Below are positions 27,483 to 35,552 of a stretch of 64,000 nucleotides of DNA, piece by piece (positions within the stretch are counted from its first letter, which is position 1; every line of letters starts with the position of its first letter). This stretch comes from Candidatus Intricatilinea gracilis (GTDB taxonomy: Bacteria; Pseudomonadota; Gammaproteobacteria; Burkholderiales; Burkholderiaceae_C): contig JADJDQ010000021.1 of the NCBI GenBank assembly GCA_016702605.1, positions 1,426,001 to 1,490,000 on the forward strand, given 5' to 3'. Both the position numbers and the translations under genes were made by a program. Under the pieces are notes generated by a model, which saw only the letters and a list, made by a program, of their open reading frames with translations, did no database searches and had not been told where the DNA came from.

Positions 27483-28739
27483 TCACCACCATGCTTCAGC
27501 CTGCACGCCGAACGTCATGCCACTCTTCTTGGCGCCGAAGACGCCATTGGCCACACCAGCCGCCTGCTGGTCGTCGTTCCAGGACGCATACGTCGCGAAG
27601 GCACGCAGCACGGGACGAGCCCATACACCGCGAGTCAGCGTCAACTGCGGAGCGACGGTGATCTTGCTCAGCTTGTAGGTCTTGGCGACGGCGCCGGTCG
27701 TGTCCTTGCCCTGATCCGTGCCGGCCTCGAGGGCGACGCTGACCTGTTCGGTGAAGTTGTACTGCGGGCGCACGCCGAAACTCGTCCAGGTCAGTGCGCC
27801 GGGGCTGGTCTTGTCGTCGACCTTGCCATACGCAGCAGTGGCGGTTCCGGTCCAGCCGGTGCCCTTGAAGTCGACATACAACTGCTCGGTCAGGCGCAAG
27901 GCGCTGCTGTCGGACTTGCCGGTGCCAGGGAACACCGGCAGCCACTCGAAGCCGTTGCCACCCTTGTTGTTGCCCCAGATGAGCGAGAACTTGTTCCAGC
28001 CGCCCAGGATGCCGTCCTGCGTGTGCTCGAGGAACAGCGCGTCACCGGTGCCCTTGCTCGCTGCCGGATTGGCGCTGCTGTCGAACAGGTGGACGTATTC
28101 ACCTTCGAGCTTGCCGCCCGGGTTGACGCTGATGTCGTAGAAGCGCAGTTGAAGGCGCTTGACCACCGTGTCTGCTGCTGCATTGGCGTTGCCGCCGTTC
28201 TGGAAGTAGGCAAAGGCCAGCTTCATCGGACCAGCGCTGATTTCCTCGATGCCGGCGCCCGGACCACCACTGCTCCAGTAGTAGTAGTCGGTCATGTGCA
28301 CGTCATGACGGTTATAGAAACGCTGACCGACCCAGATCGACGCGTTCTCGAAGGCACCCCTGCCAAAGAAGCCGCCACCGGCGTAGTAGTTCTCGCGCAT
28401 CAGGAAGTTCATGCCACCGCCGGTGGTGCTTTCGGCATCCTGCTTGCCCTGGTTCTGGATCGCGGTGGTGAGCTTCCAGCGGCCCCACACGCCGTTCGAG
28501 TCACCGAAGTTCAGTGCGATCGACGGTTCGGCGTAGTTGTCGCACTCGTTGCCCAGTCGGTACTTGGAGCGAACCGGGAAGTTGCCCTGGAAACATTGCA
28601 GGTTGCCACCTTCACTGGTGCCACCGGCCTGGACCCGGAAGTAGCCGTGGAAATCGATGCCGTCGGCGCGAGCGACCGGAGCGGCAAATGCGGCCGCCAT
28701 GGCGACGACCAGTGGCAAGGCCTTCAATCTATTGTTCAT
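27483..28739 (-). CDS. lamB: maltoporin, LamB family outer-membrane porin
   Basis: A 418-residue outer-membrane protein with signal peptide MNNRLKALPLVVAMAAAFAA ending near ARA-DGID. The mature part begins FHGYFRVQAGG, the usual LamB opening, and has the sequence pattern NLQCFQGNFPVRSKYRLGNECDNYAE with a likely disulfide pair. Amphipathic strands run to the end, where EAWW provides the aromatic C-terminus needed for barrel assembly. It allows maltodextrins across the outer membrane. The start is preceded by AGGAG. It is the first gene of the operon; a strong promoter and operator-like sites lie upstream. Confidence 0.94.
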   Translation of the reverse strand: MNNRLKALPLVVAMAAAFAAPVARADGIDFHGYFRVQAGGTSEGGNLQCFQGNFPVRSKYRLGNECDNYAEPSIALNFGDSNGVWGRWKLTTAIQNQGKQDAESTTGGGMNFLMRENYYAGGGFFGRGAFENASIWVGQRFYNRHDVHMTDYYYWSSGGPGAGIEEISAGPMKLAFAYFQNGGNANAAADTVVKRLQLRFYDISVNPGGKLEGEYVHLFDSSANPAASKGTGDALFLEHTQDGILGGWNKFSLIWGNNKGGNGFEWLPVFPGTGKSDSSALRLTEQLYVDFKGTGWTGTATAAYGKVDDKTSPGALTWTSFGVRPQYNFTEQVSVALEAGTDQGKDTTGAVAKTYKLSKITVAPQLTLTRGVWARPVLRAFATYASWNDDQQAAGVANGVFGAKKSGMTFGVQAEAWW

Positions 28740-28842
28740 CGAGCATCTCCTAATAGGTTTGCGTTGGAAGGTTGGGCGCGGCCGCCGGACTGATCGACAG
28801 GCATGGTGAGGCGGTCGTCGCAGCAGCTCATGTCCGTCGTTG

Positions 28843-28856
28843 GTTAATCGATCAAC
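28843..28856. promoter_or_regulatory. LacI-type operator candidate 1 (GTTAATCGATCAAC)
   Basis: A 14-bp near-palindrome (6 of 7 arm positions) with the central CG typical of LacI-family sites. It lies just downstream of the predicted lamB transcription start, where a bound repressor would block elongation. Two related sites are at 28878-28891 and 30263-30276. Confidence 0.6.
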
Positions 28857-28874
28857 TTGAGTCAGCGGGGTCGG

Positions 28875-28902
28875 ATTGTGAATCGGTTAACAAAACTGTC
28901 AA
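28875..28902 (-). promoter_or_regulatory. predicted sigma70 promoter of the lamB-treZ operon
   Basis: On the minus strand there is a perfect -35 box TTGACA (28897-28902), a 16-bp spacer and a -10 box CACAAT (28875-28880, 4 of 6 matches to TATAAT). The expected start site is near 28868, about 130 nt before the lamB ATG. Operator-like site 2 occupies the spacer and part of the -10 box. Confidence 0.65.
28878..28891. promoter_or_regulatory. LacI-type operator candidate 2 (GTGAATCGGTTAAC)
   Basis: This 14-bp site shares the pattern GTkrATCGrTyAAC with the other two candidates. It overlaps the spacer and -10 region of the lamB promoter, so binding would exclude RNA polymerase. Its centre is 35 bp from that of candidate 1, slightly over three helical turns. 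Confidence 0.55.
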
Positions 28903-29128
28903 TGAACCCTGTATCAGGGCATACACCGATGGTGTTCCAGCCTTGAAACTGCTTTGAATCCCACCGGGCGAACCGCACCCTTCACCTCTGCAGTCGGTCC
29001 TGTGCAACGGGCTGCATCACCCGTGCGTTCTGTATCAAGAGTTCACCCGTTGGGAGCAGTTACTTCAGGGCCAATTGATCAAGCCGCTAGACTTAGTTCT
29101 TGTTGCCATACAGATCAGCAGCACACTG

Positions 29129-30196
29129 ATGCCCGCCGTTCCCGCTTCAAAAGATCCGCTGCCAGCCGACGTCCGGCAAGCCAAGTCCAAGCTCACGCTC
29201 AATCACGTTGCACAAGCGCTGGGCGTCAGCCGCACGACGGTGTCCAACGCCTACAACCGGCCTGGCAAGTTGTCGGAGGAGTTGCGCGCCACCGTGTTGG
29301 CCAAGGCTCGTGAGCTGGGTTACTTCGGCCCTGATCCCATGGCTCGCGCCCTGCGCAGGCGCGAGATGCAGACGGTTGGTGTGGTCTTTCACCACGACAT
29401 CGGCTACGCACTGGGCGACCCGACCACCATGGCCTTTCTGGCCGGCGTGGCCAAGGAACTCGACAAACGCAAGCTCTGGCTGCAGTTCATCCCCAAGATG
29501 GGCCGCAAGCTGCTGTTGCAGGCGGCGCTGCAATCGACCGCCGACGCCATGATCATCCACTCGGAGATCGGCCCGGAGTTCATGCACGAAGTGACCGCCA
29601 CCCCCAAGCCGGTGGTGCTGGTCGACTCGGCCGTGGCCGGTGTGCCGTCGGTGCGCACCGACGACCGGCGAGGTGCCATGCTGGCCATGCAACATGCCTT
29701 GGCTTCGCGGCCCGAGGTGGTCGTGATGTTGTGCTTCATGGTCACCGAGGCCGAACGCCATCGCATCCTCAGCAAGGCCAATCCACCGCGCAGCGGGTAT
29801 GTGGCGAGTGAGCGTGTGGCGGGCTATGCATTGGCCGCGCGGGCAGCGGGTTTTCCGGACGAGCGCCTGATCTGGATCGACATCGACGATCAGGAGCCCG
29901 AGTCAGCAGTGCGCCACCTGACCGAATTGCGCCCTCGCCTGGCGGGCAGCAAGCGAGTTGCCATCGTTGCCATGAGTGACCGCATGGCCCTGGCAGCGCG
30001 CGCGGCCATGGCCGACTGGACCGAGCTGACAGTCAGCTCGCTGGTGGGGTTCGACGACATCCCCGCCGCGGCACAAGCCGGCCTCACGACGGTTCGGCAG
30101 GACAGCGGTCTCAAGGGAGAGATGGCTGTGCGCATCCTGCTCGACGGTCTCAAGGGCGCGACGCTGCCTGTGTCGCTGGTCGTGCGCGACACCTGA
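29129..30196 (+). CDS. LacI-family transcriptional regulator divergent from lamB
   Basis: I use ATG 29129 (MPAVPASKDPLPADVRQAKS), giving 355 residues; a TTG at 29075 would add 18 residues of unlikely sequence. The helix-turn-helix is LTLNHVAQALGVSRTTVSNAYNRP at about residues 24-47, followed by the linker GPDPMARALRRREMQTVGVVFHHD and the sugar-sensing domain ending ISLVVRDT-like (LPVSLVVRDT). It is a paralogue of the regulator at 12005-13057, with the same recognition helix SRTTVSNA, so both probably bind the same DNA. Position and operators suggest control of the maltodextrin operon and perhaps of the next gene. Confidence 0.92.
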   Translation: MPAVPASKDPLPADVRQAKSKLTLNHVAQALGVSRTTVSNAYNRPGKLSEELRATVLAKARELGYFGPDPMARALRRREMQTVGVVFHHDIGYALGDPTTMAFLAGVAKELDKRKLWLQFIPKMGRKLLLQAALQSTADAMIIHSEIGPEFMHEVTATPKPVVLVDSAVAGVPSVRTDDRRGAMLAMQHALASRPEVVVMLCFMVTEAERHRILSKANPPRSGYVASERVAGYALAARAAGFPDERLIWIDIDDQEPESAVRHLTELRPRLAGSKRVAIVAMSDRMALAARAAMADWTELTVSSLVGFDDIPAAAQAGLTTVRQDSGLKGEMAVRILLDGLKGATLPVSLVVRDT

Positions 30197-30262
30197 CTCC
30201 CGTGTAACCACCTTGTACCCGGGCTGCCGGCCACTGAGTCACGACCCGCTGGAGTTCGCCAG

Positions 30263-30276
30263 GTTGATCGATTCAC
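30263..30276. promoter_or_regulatory. LacI-type operator candidate 3 upstream of the SHOCT protein gene
   Basis: Plus strand GTTGATCGATTCAC; the reverse complement GTGAATCGATCAAC combines the halves of candidates 1 and 2. It begins 63 bp upstream of ATG 30326. TTGATC (30264-30269) could be a -35 box with a weak TAACGT -10 box 17 bp on, so the operator would cover the promoter. Confidence 0.5.
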
Positions 30277-30325
30277 AAAACTGCGCTAACGTGAAGGAAG
30301 ATCCCGTAACGCGAAAGTTGAATCG

Positions 30326-31219
30326 ATGACCATCGCCCACCTCGATCCGTCCTGCAAGACCAAACGCGCCGTCTCAGTCGCGGCTTGTCGGCACATGCTG
30401 CTAGCGGTGGCACTGAGCATGGCTGGCAACTGCGTGTGGGCCGGCGGCGGTCCGATGGACTTTCTCTTCGGCAACGGCGCGCCACGTGCCAGCGATACGG
30501 TGCGCGGTGCCCAGCGGGTATGGAAGGTCGGTGAGTTCACTGCCATTGCGCTGCAGCCCATCGAGGCTGGCTACACGCCGAATCAGCATCCGGCCAAGGT
30601 CAATCCGGACACCTTGCGCAACCGACTGGCAAGCATTGAGTTCAACGCCGCGGGCCGCAACCTGTCGCTGTTCTCGGCCGACGAACTGAACGACATCGTG
30701 CCTTACCTGGTGCAGGCGTTTGCGGCAGCACAGCCTGGCGACGATCTCTACCTGTTCAGCACGGCACGTCGCGAACAAGGCATGCTCGGTCTGCCGGTGT
30801 CGATCACGGCGCGCCTGTTCATCTCTGCCGGGCAACTCAACCTCATCGTGGACAACGCCCGCAAGGACACCTTGAGCATGTTCCGCACCGCACGCCTGGT
30901 GCCGACACTGGGCTTCGGCAGCCGTGTCGGCATGTCATCCGATGCGTCGACGCTGACGCTCGGCAGCCGAAGCGGTCAGCTCAGGCGCAGTGACTGGGTG
31001 CAGTTGTCGGTGGCTGATGCCGAACGTGTCGAGGCACCTGCAGCAGCGCCGACCACTGCGCCCGCTGCCACCGCGCCAGCAGCGACGATGGTTCGTGACC
31101 CTGGCTTTTACGACGAACAGGCCAGACGCCTCAAGGGCCTGCAGTCACTGCGCGACCAGGGCCTGCTGACAGAAGCCGAGTACCAGGCCAAACGGCGCGA
31201 GATCCTGCAAGGGCTCTGA
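30326..31219 (+). CDS. exported or membrane-associated protein with C-terminal SHOCT domain
   Basis: A 297-residue protein of unknown function. A hydrophobic stretch at about residues 24-37 (MLLAVALSMAGNCVWA) looks like a signal peptide with an unusually long N-region. The middle (about 60-230) is a domain I cannot name, with LYLFSTARREQGMLGLPVS and LIVDNARKDTLSMFRTARLVP. An Ala/Thr/Pro linker (about 236-255) leads to a C-terminal SHOCT motif: RRLKGLQSLRDQGLLTEAEY, then QAKRREILQGL. SHOCT is a short oligomerisation or docking module. An operator-like site lies upstream of its start, so it may belong to the maltodextrin regulon. Confidence 0.75.
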   Translation: MTIAHLDPSCKTKRAVSVAACRHMLLAVALSMAGNCVWAGGGPMDFLFGNGAPRASDTVRGAQRVWKVGEFTAIALQPIEAGYTPNQHPAKVNPDTLRNRLASIEFNAAGRNLSLFSADELNDIVPYLVQAFAAAQPGDDLYLFSTARREQGMLGLPVSITARLFISAGQLNLIVDNARKDTLSMFRTARLVPTLGFGSRVGMSSDASTLTLGSRSGQLRRSDWVQLSVADAERVEAPAAAPTTAPAATAPAATMVRDPGFYDEQARRLKGLQSLRDQGLLTEAEYQAKRREILQGL

Positions 31220-31581
31220 TCAGACGGCCTGTCAGGCCTCACTGCCCCGCAAGTCATGCGGGAGCCGCGCTGAAGCGTCCGTCATTCAGCGTCGAGCAGA
31301 ATCCACCCTGGCGCAGGCCCGTCGGCGGGTGCCTGGTCGAGCCAGGCTCGCACGATTCCTGCGAGTGGTGACTACGGCCGCACCTGGCCGCCAGGTCATG
31401 CGCGCACCTGCCTGCCGCTGGCGGACACAGCCAGCCGCATCCGCCGCCGCATCCTCGACCACACCCGTGCGCCCGCACCACCCTTCGGGCAGCAGGTTCC
31501 GTCACGGCGCCTCACCAGGGCACCGTATTCACGTGACGTCACCGACCCTGTGGCATCACGCTTCACAGCATCGAGACGACG
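31220..31581. other. intergenic region with two hairpins, before the phosphorylase-kinase-like gene
   Basis: No gene was recognised in these 362 bp. CCCGCA-agtca-TGCGGG at 31246-31262 is a likely end of the SHOCT gene transcript. CTCGCA-cgattcc-TGCGAG at 31347-31365 is a second hairpin. No clear promoter or operator of the GTkrATCGrTyAAC type was seen. Confidence 0.5.
31246..31262 (+). terminator. hairpin 27 bp downstream of SHOCT gene
   Basis: CCCGCA-AGTCA-TGCGGG forms a perfect 6-bp stem with a 5-nt loop. It is the first stable hairpin after the stop at 31219; no T-run follows. Confidence 0.4.
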
Positions 31582-34500
31582 ATGACAAGCCACACCAGCG
31601 CCTCTCAGGCAACACCCAGCGTATCGACGCCAGTGAGTGATCCGCGCCTTGTGCGACTGGGCACACTGCGCCAGCAGGCCGAGGACATCATCCTGGCGCG
31701 CCAGGACGGCCACACCGGTTTGCTGCCGGCCAGCACCGCTGTCACGGTGCACGGCGACTACACCCACGCCTGGGTGCGCGACAACGTGTACAGCATCCTG
31801 GCCGTCTGGGCTCTGGCGCAGGCCTGCCGGCGCATCGACATCGGCTCTGCCGCACCACTCGAAGCCAGCGTCGTCAAACTCATGCGCGGCCTGCTCGCCG
31901 CGATGATGCGGCAGTCACACAAGGTCGAACGCTTCAAGCACACCCAGTCACCACTCGACGCACTGCACGCCAAGTACGACACGGCTCGAGGTGAACCGGT
32001 GGTGGGTGATGCCGAATGGGGCCACCTGCAGATCGACGCCACGGCCATCTACGTATTGCTGCTGGCGCAGATGAGTGCGGGCGGGCTGGCCATCGTCGAG
32101 ACCCGTGCCGAGGTGGCCTTTGTGCAAAACCTTGTCTACTACCTGGCCAAAGCGTGGCGCATCCGCGACTACGGCATCTGGGAACGAGGCCACAAACGCA
32201 ACGAGGGAAGGGCCGAGGTCAATGCCAGCTCGGTGGGCATGGCCAAGGCAGCACTCGAAGCCATCGCCGGATTCGAACCCTTGCCCGGCCTGGCGCCTGC
32301 GGTTGTGGTGGACGGTGACGACATCGCCCGTGCCCGCAACACACTCGAAGCGCTGCTGCCCCGTGAGTCCGAATCGAAGGAGACCGACGCGGCGCTGCTG
32401 TCCATCGTCTCCTACCCGGCGTTTGCGATCGACGATGCCGAACTGGCCGCACGCACGCGTGCTGTCGTGCTCGACAGACTGCAGGGCCGCCATGGCTGCA
32501 AACGGTTCATGCGCGACGGGCACCAGACGGTGCTCGAAGACCAGAGCCGAATGCACTACCAGCCGGGGGAGCTCGAACAGTTCGCACACATCGAATCCGA
32601 GTGGCCGCTGTTCTTTACCTACCTGCTGATCGACTCCACACTCACCGGAAACACCGCCGAAGCGCAGCAGTGGCGCGACCGGCTCGAGGCACTGATGCAG
32701 CAGCGCGATGGCCAGCGCCTCTTGCCCGAGCTCTACCTGGTGCCGATCCATGCCGTTGCGGCCGAACGCGCCGCGCCACAAAGCCAGCCCCGCGTGGCCA
32801 ACGACAACGTGCCGCTGGTCTGGGCACAAAGCCTGTACCTGGTGGCTGTGCTGCTGCAAGAAGGGTTCATCACCGCGGCAGACATCGACCCGTTGGAGCG
32901 CCGCCGTTGCCTGGCCGCAACCGAGGACAAGCCGGTGCAGCTGTGCCTGATCGCCGACGACGAGCTGGTGCGATCCCGCCTGGCGGTACACGGGGTGACG
33001 GCGCAGACCCTTGCCGACATTGCGCCGGTGCAACTGCGCGACGCCCATCAGCTCGCGACCCAGTTCACTCGCCTGGGCGAATGGAACGACCTGGGCCTGA
33101 GCGGACGCCCCGGCCATCCCCCCGGCACGCTGACAACCAGTCAGTTGTACGTGCGTGGCAAGGAGTTGTCGATATGCCTGCCGGCATTCGGTCGCCAGCG
33201 CGGCTTCTACCTGGCGCTCGACAACCGTCTGCTGATCGAAGAGGTCCGCATCGAGATCGCCTATCTGCGCCGCCACTGGCGACGAAGCGGCCTGCCGCTG
33301 CTGCCATTGCTCCTCACCGGTTCGATGCTCGACGCCCCTGGTGCCGATGCCCTGCTCAACCAGCTGATCGAACTGGGTCGAGGCGACTCCACCAAGGTGC
33401 ACATCGGCGCGCTGCAGTCGCTGCTCGCCGCGGCGGGCCGCTGCCACATCGACGGCTTGCCCGACTGGCCGACGCCGCAGACCGAACCCGCACTCAGCAG
33501 CGCCACCGCGGCAGCCCTGATGTGGGACGAGGCCGCCACCCGCGCACTGACACCGGAACGGGCGGCGGTGATCTCGACCGTGCTCGACGACTCCGGCCTG
33601 CTGCAGCAACTGGCGCGCAGCCGCAATCCCTATGAGCAGATCGAGTTGCTGTCGGCTCTGTGGCGTCGCTGCGGCCCAGACCGTGACACCGGCCCTGCGG
33701 GCTCGGTGCGCGAGTTCACCCAGGCCCTGTACGACCGCGCCTGCCGCACGCGACGCTGGAGTGTCATGCGGCGCAGCGCCGGCTTGCTCGACATTCACGA
33801 CGACAAGCTCGACGACGCGGTGGCCGAAATTGTCGCCCGCGGCAAACGGGTCGCGCTGGGCCGGGCCTACAGTGCCGAGTCGGTGGTGGCCGAGCCGCTG
33901 GGCAACCGCGAACTTCAGGCGCGTCTGGCACGCCACGGCGGTGACGACTTGCGTGGTCGTGTCTTGATCGAGGAGATCGTGCTGCTGCTGGGCATGCTTG
34001 TCAGGTCGGAGCCCCACCTGTTCGACGGCATGCTGACGCTGCGCCCCTGGCAAGCCGTGCTCCTGCTGACGGCCTGGCTGGCGCGTGAACACGGTGTGGA
34101 TCAGGCCGAAGCACTGACGCATCTGCTGGAGCTGAGCCCGCACGCCATCCTCGGGCGACTGCGCGAGGTGCTCGCCCGCGAGCAGGAAATGGCGGCCAAC
34201 CTGACTCAGCTGCAGTCGCTGCACGGCAATGTCGCCGGCCAGGCGCTGGTGGAGGTGCAATTTGCAGCCACCATGAACCCTCAGCTCGACGCCGAGCAAG
34301 GCGGCTGGCCCGGCTGGCGCGAGATGACCGGCGTCATCGCGCGAGTGCCAGCCGACTTTCACGCGCGGGTCTGGGACCTGTTGCAGCACTGCGCCGGCCT
34401 GGTGATCGGGGATCAGCTCGACAGCAGCAACCGTCTGGACAGCCGCCTGGCGCGCGCCGATTCGACCGCCGGTGAACGCAGCTTCGCACTGCACGTCGAC

Positions 34501-34875
34501 GAACTGATCAGCCGCATCCAGGCGCCCGACTACAGGCAGCTCACCATCGAAGCCTTGCTGGCCTTGTCGGAGATCACCCGCGCCAACCCCGGCCTGGCAA
34601 TCGACGAGCCGCTGGTGCTCGACGTGTTGATCGGGCGGGCAGTGCGGCTGGGCTGGCAGAAACGTGGTGGCACCGGCAGCTACAACGAACACGTCGCACA
34701 GGCCTGGGCCGCTTTCTACGCACTGCCGCCGCACAAGGTCGCCAACTTGGTCATGGCAGCAATGAGTTACCTGCTGAACAGTCCGTCGGAAGTGAACTGC
34801 AGTGGCGCAGGACGTGTGCCCGACTGGAGCGCTGCGAGCACGTCACAGGCACACCGGGCTTCGTCGATGGAATGA
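31582..34875 (+). CDS. GH15-like protein, full-length homologue of phosphorylase kinase alpha/beta subunits
   Basis: A 1097-residue protein. The N-terminal 450 residues form a glucoamylase-like (alpha/alpha)6 domain: VHGDYTHAWVRDNVYS, DYGIWERGHKRNEGRAEVNA, SSVGMAKAALEAI, ETDAALLSIVSYPAFAIDD, LQGRHGCKRFMRDGHQTVLE and FAHIESEWPLFFTYLLID. These blocks match eukaryotic phosphorylase-kinase alpha and beta subunits better than ordinary glucoamylases. The C-terminal third also matches (GVIARVPADFHARVWDLLQH, PDYRQLTIEALLALSE and a final YNEHVAQAWAAFYALPPHKV), so the likeness is end to end. Bacterial members have no kinase gamma subunit; the role may be glucan hydrolysis, binding or enzyme regulation. 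No signal peptide is visible. It lies beside the maltodextrin operon but is transcribed alone. Confidence 0.85.
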   Translation: MTSHTSASQATPSVSTPVSDPRLVRLGTLRQQAEDIILARQDGHTGLLPASTAVTVHGDYTHAWVRDNVYSILAVWALAQACRRIDIGSAAPLEASVVKLMRGLLAAMMRQSHKVERFKHTQSPLDALHAKYDTARGEPVVGDAEWGHLQIDATAIYVLLLAQMSAGGLAIVETRAEVAFVQNLVYYLAKAWRIRDYGIWERGHKRNEGRAEVNASSVGMAKAALEAIAGFEPLPGLAPAVVVDGDDIARARNTLEALLPRESESKETDAALLSIVSYPAFAIDDAELAARTRAVVLDRLQGRHGCKRFMRDGHQTVLEDQSRMHYQPGELEQFAHIESEWPLFFTYLLIDSTLTGNTAEAQQWRDRLEALMQQRDGQRLLPELYLVPIHAVAAERAAPQSQPRVANDNVPLVWAQSLYLVAVLLQEGFITAADIDPLERRRCLAATEDKPVQLCLIADDELVRSRLAVHGVTAQTLADIAPVQLRDAHQLATQFTRLGEWNDLGLSGRPGHPPGTLTTSQLYVRGKELSICLPAFGRQRGFYLALDNRLLIEEVRIEIAYLRRHWRRSGLPLLPLLLTGSMLDAPGADALLNQLIELGRGDSTKVHIGALQSLLAAAGRCHIDGLPDWPTPQTEPALSSATAAALMWDEAATRALTPERAAVISTVLDDSGLLQQLARSRNPYEQIELLSALWRRCGPDRDTGPAGSVREFTQALYDRACRTRRWSVMRRSAGLLDIHDDKLDDAVAEIVARGKRVALGRAYSAESVVAEPLGNRELQARLARHGGDDLRGRVLIEEIVLLLGMLVRSEPHLFDGMLTLRPWQAVLLLTAWLAREHGVDQAEALTHLLELSPHAILGRLREVLAREQEMAANLTQLQSLHGNVAGQALVEVQFAATMNPQLDAEQGGWPGWREMTGVIARVPADFHARVWDLLQHCAGLVIGDQLDSSNRLDSRLARADSTAGERSFALHVDELISRIQAPDYRQLTIEALLALSEITRANPGLAIDEPLVLDVLIGRAVRLGWQKRGGTGSYNEHVAQAWAAFYALPPHKVANLVMAAMSYLLNSPSEVNCSGAGRVPDWSAASTSQAHRASSME

Positions 34876-35093
34876 CGACCCCACGTCTGTTCGGCGGCCA
34901 CGGTGTGTGAAACGCTGCAGTGTTCACATGGTGCCGTACTTCGGAGGCAGGCGGACGCCGTGCCTGGGCGCTCAATGTGGCGATTCACTGCGCCACATGC
35001 ATGTGTCAGACATTCCAGTCGATCGGCCGCCATCAGCTGGCGATGTCGACTGAATATGCCCCTTTGTCTGCGAACGCACAGATGTCTTGTGCA

Positions 35094-35110
35094 TCGACCT
35101 ATATGGTCGA
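35094..35110. promoter_or_regulatory. inverted repeat upstream of BON lipoprotein gene
   Basis: TCGACC-tatat-GGTCGA has perfect 6-bp arms, 35 bp before ATG 35145. The CTATAT inside it could be a -10 element, and resembles stress-sigma -10 boxes, but no -35 box was recognised. It may be an operator or promoter; this is tentative. Confidence 0.35.
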
Positions 35111-35144
35111 GCCATCGTCTCTTTCACGCACTGGAGCTACTCAT

Positions 35145-35552
35145 ATGAATATGAACATGCACACGTCACGCCTATTGTTTGGCACAGCCGTCGGCGTCAT
35201 AGCCGCCACCCTGCTCATCGGCTGCAACAAGGCGCCGCAAGCAGAGCCGGAGTCACGCGATTCGCCATCGACCATGGGCACAAAGTCGAATGACAACGGA
35301 GCCACGAACAACGCACCCACGACCGACATGGGCACCAAGGTCGATGACTCGGCGGTGACCGGCCGTGTCAAGTTGGCCTTGATGGCCGACCCGGAGATCA
35401 AGAGCCTCGACATCAGTGTGCTCACCTACAAGGGCGAAGTACAACTTACCGGCTTCGTCAACAACCAGGCCCAGATCGAACAGGCTAGTCAGATTGCTCG
35501 TTCGACCGAAGGAGCCGGTAGCATTAAGAACGAACTCAAGGTCAGGCAATGA
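35145..35552 (+). CDS. BON-domain lipoprotein, OsmY-like
   Basis: The start is ATG 35145, with GGAG 8 bp upstream; ATG codons at 35151 and 35157 are alternatives. The 135-residue precursor has a lipoprotein signal (RLLFGTAVGVIAATLLIGC), so the mature protein starts at that Cys. After an Asn/Thr/Ser-rich linker comes one BON domain (about 67-133; DDSAVTGRVKLALMADPEIK, DISVLTYKGEVQLTGFVNN). BON domains bind phospholipid or envelope components and are common in osmotic-stress proteins. The stop overlaps the start of the ferritin-like gene by 4 bp. Confidence 0.9.
   Translation: MNMNMHTSRLLFGTAVGVIAATLLIGCNKAPQAEPESRDSPSTMGTKSNDNGATNNAPTTDMGTKVDDSAVTGRVKLALMADPEIKSLDISVLTYKGEVQLTGFVNNQAQIEQASQIARSTEGAGSIKNELKVRQ

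Larger units (their letters stand above)
28740..29128. promoter_or_regulatory. divergent control region between lamB operon and lacI-type gene
   Basis: This 389-bp gap separates the long maltodextrin operon from the divergent LacI regulator. It holds a good sigma70 promoter for lamB (28875-28902) and two related operator-like sites (28843-28856 and 28878-28891). About 130 nt of leader would precede lamB. No promoter for the regulator was recognised with confidence; its upstream part also has the short palindrome TTGATCAA at 29075-29082. Confidence 0.65.

Noticed and set aside
29075..29082. TTGATCAA palindrome upstream of the lacI-type gene as a fourth operator
   Set aside because: It lacks the central CG and the spacing of the three matching sites; eight-base palindromes arise by chance.
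30318..30331. TTGAATCGATGACC overlapping ATG 30326 as another operator
   Set aside because: Only the central ATCGAT and a few flanking bases match; the right half departs from the pattern and it includes the start codon.
31948..34734. A 928-residue minus-strand frame opposite the PHK-like gene
   Set aside because: Antisense shadow; repetitive Gln/Val/Arg-rich sequence and no recognised domain.
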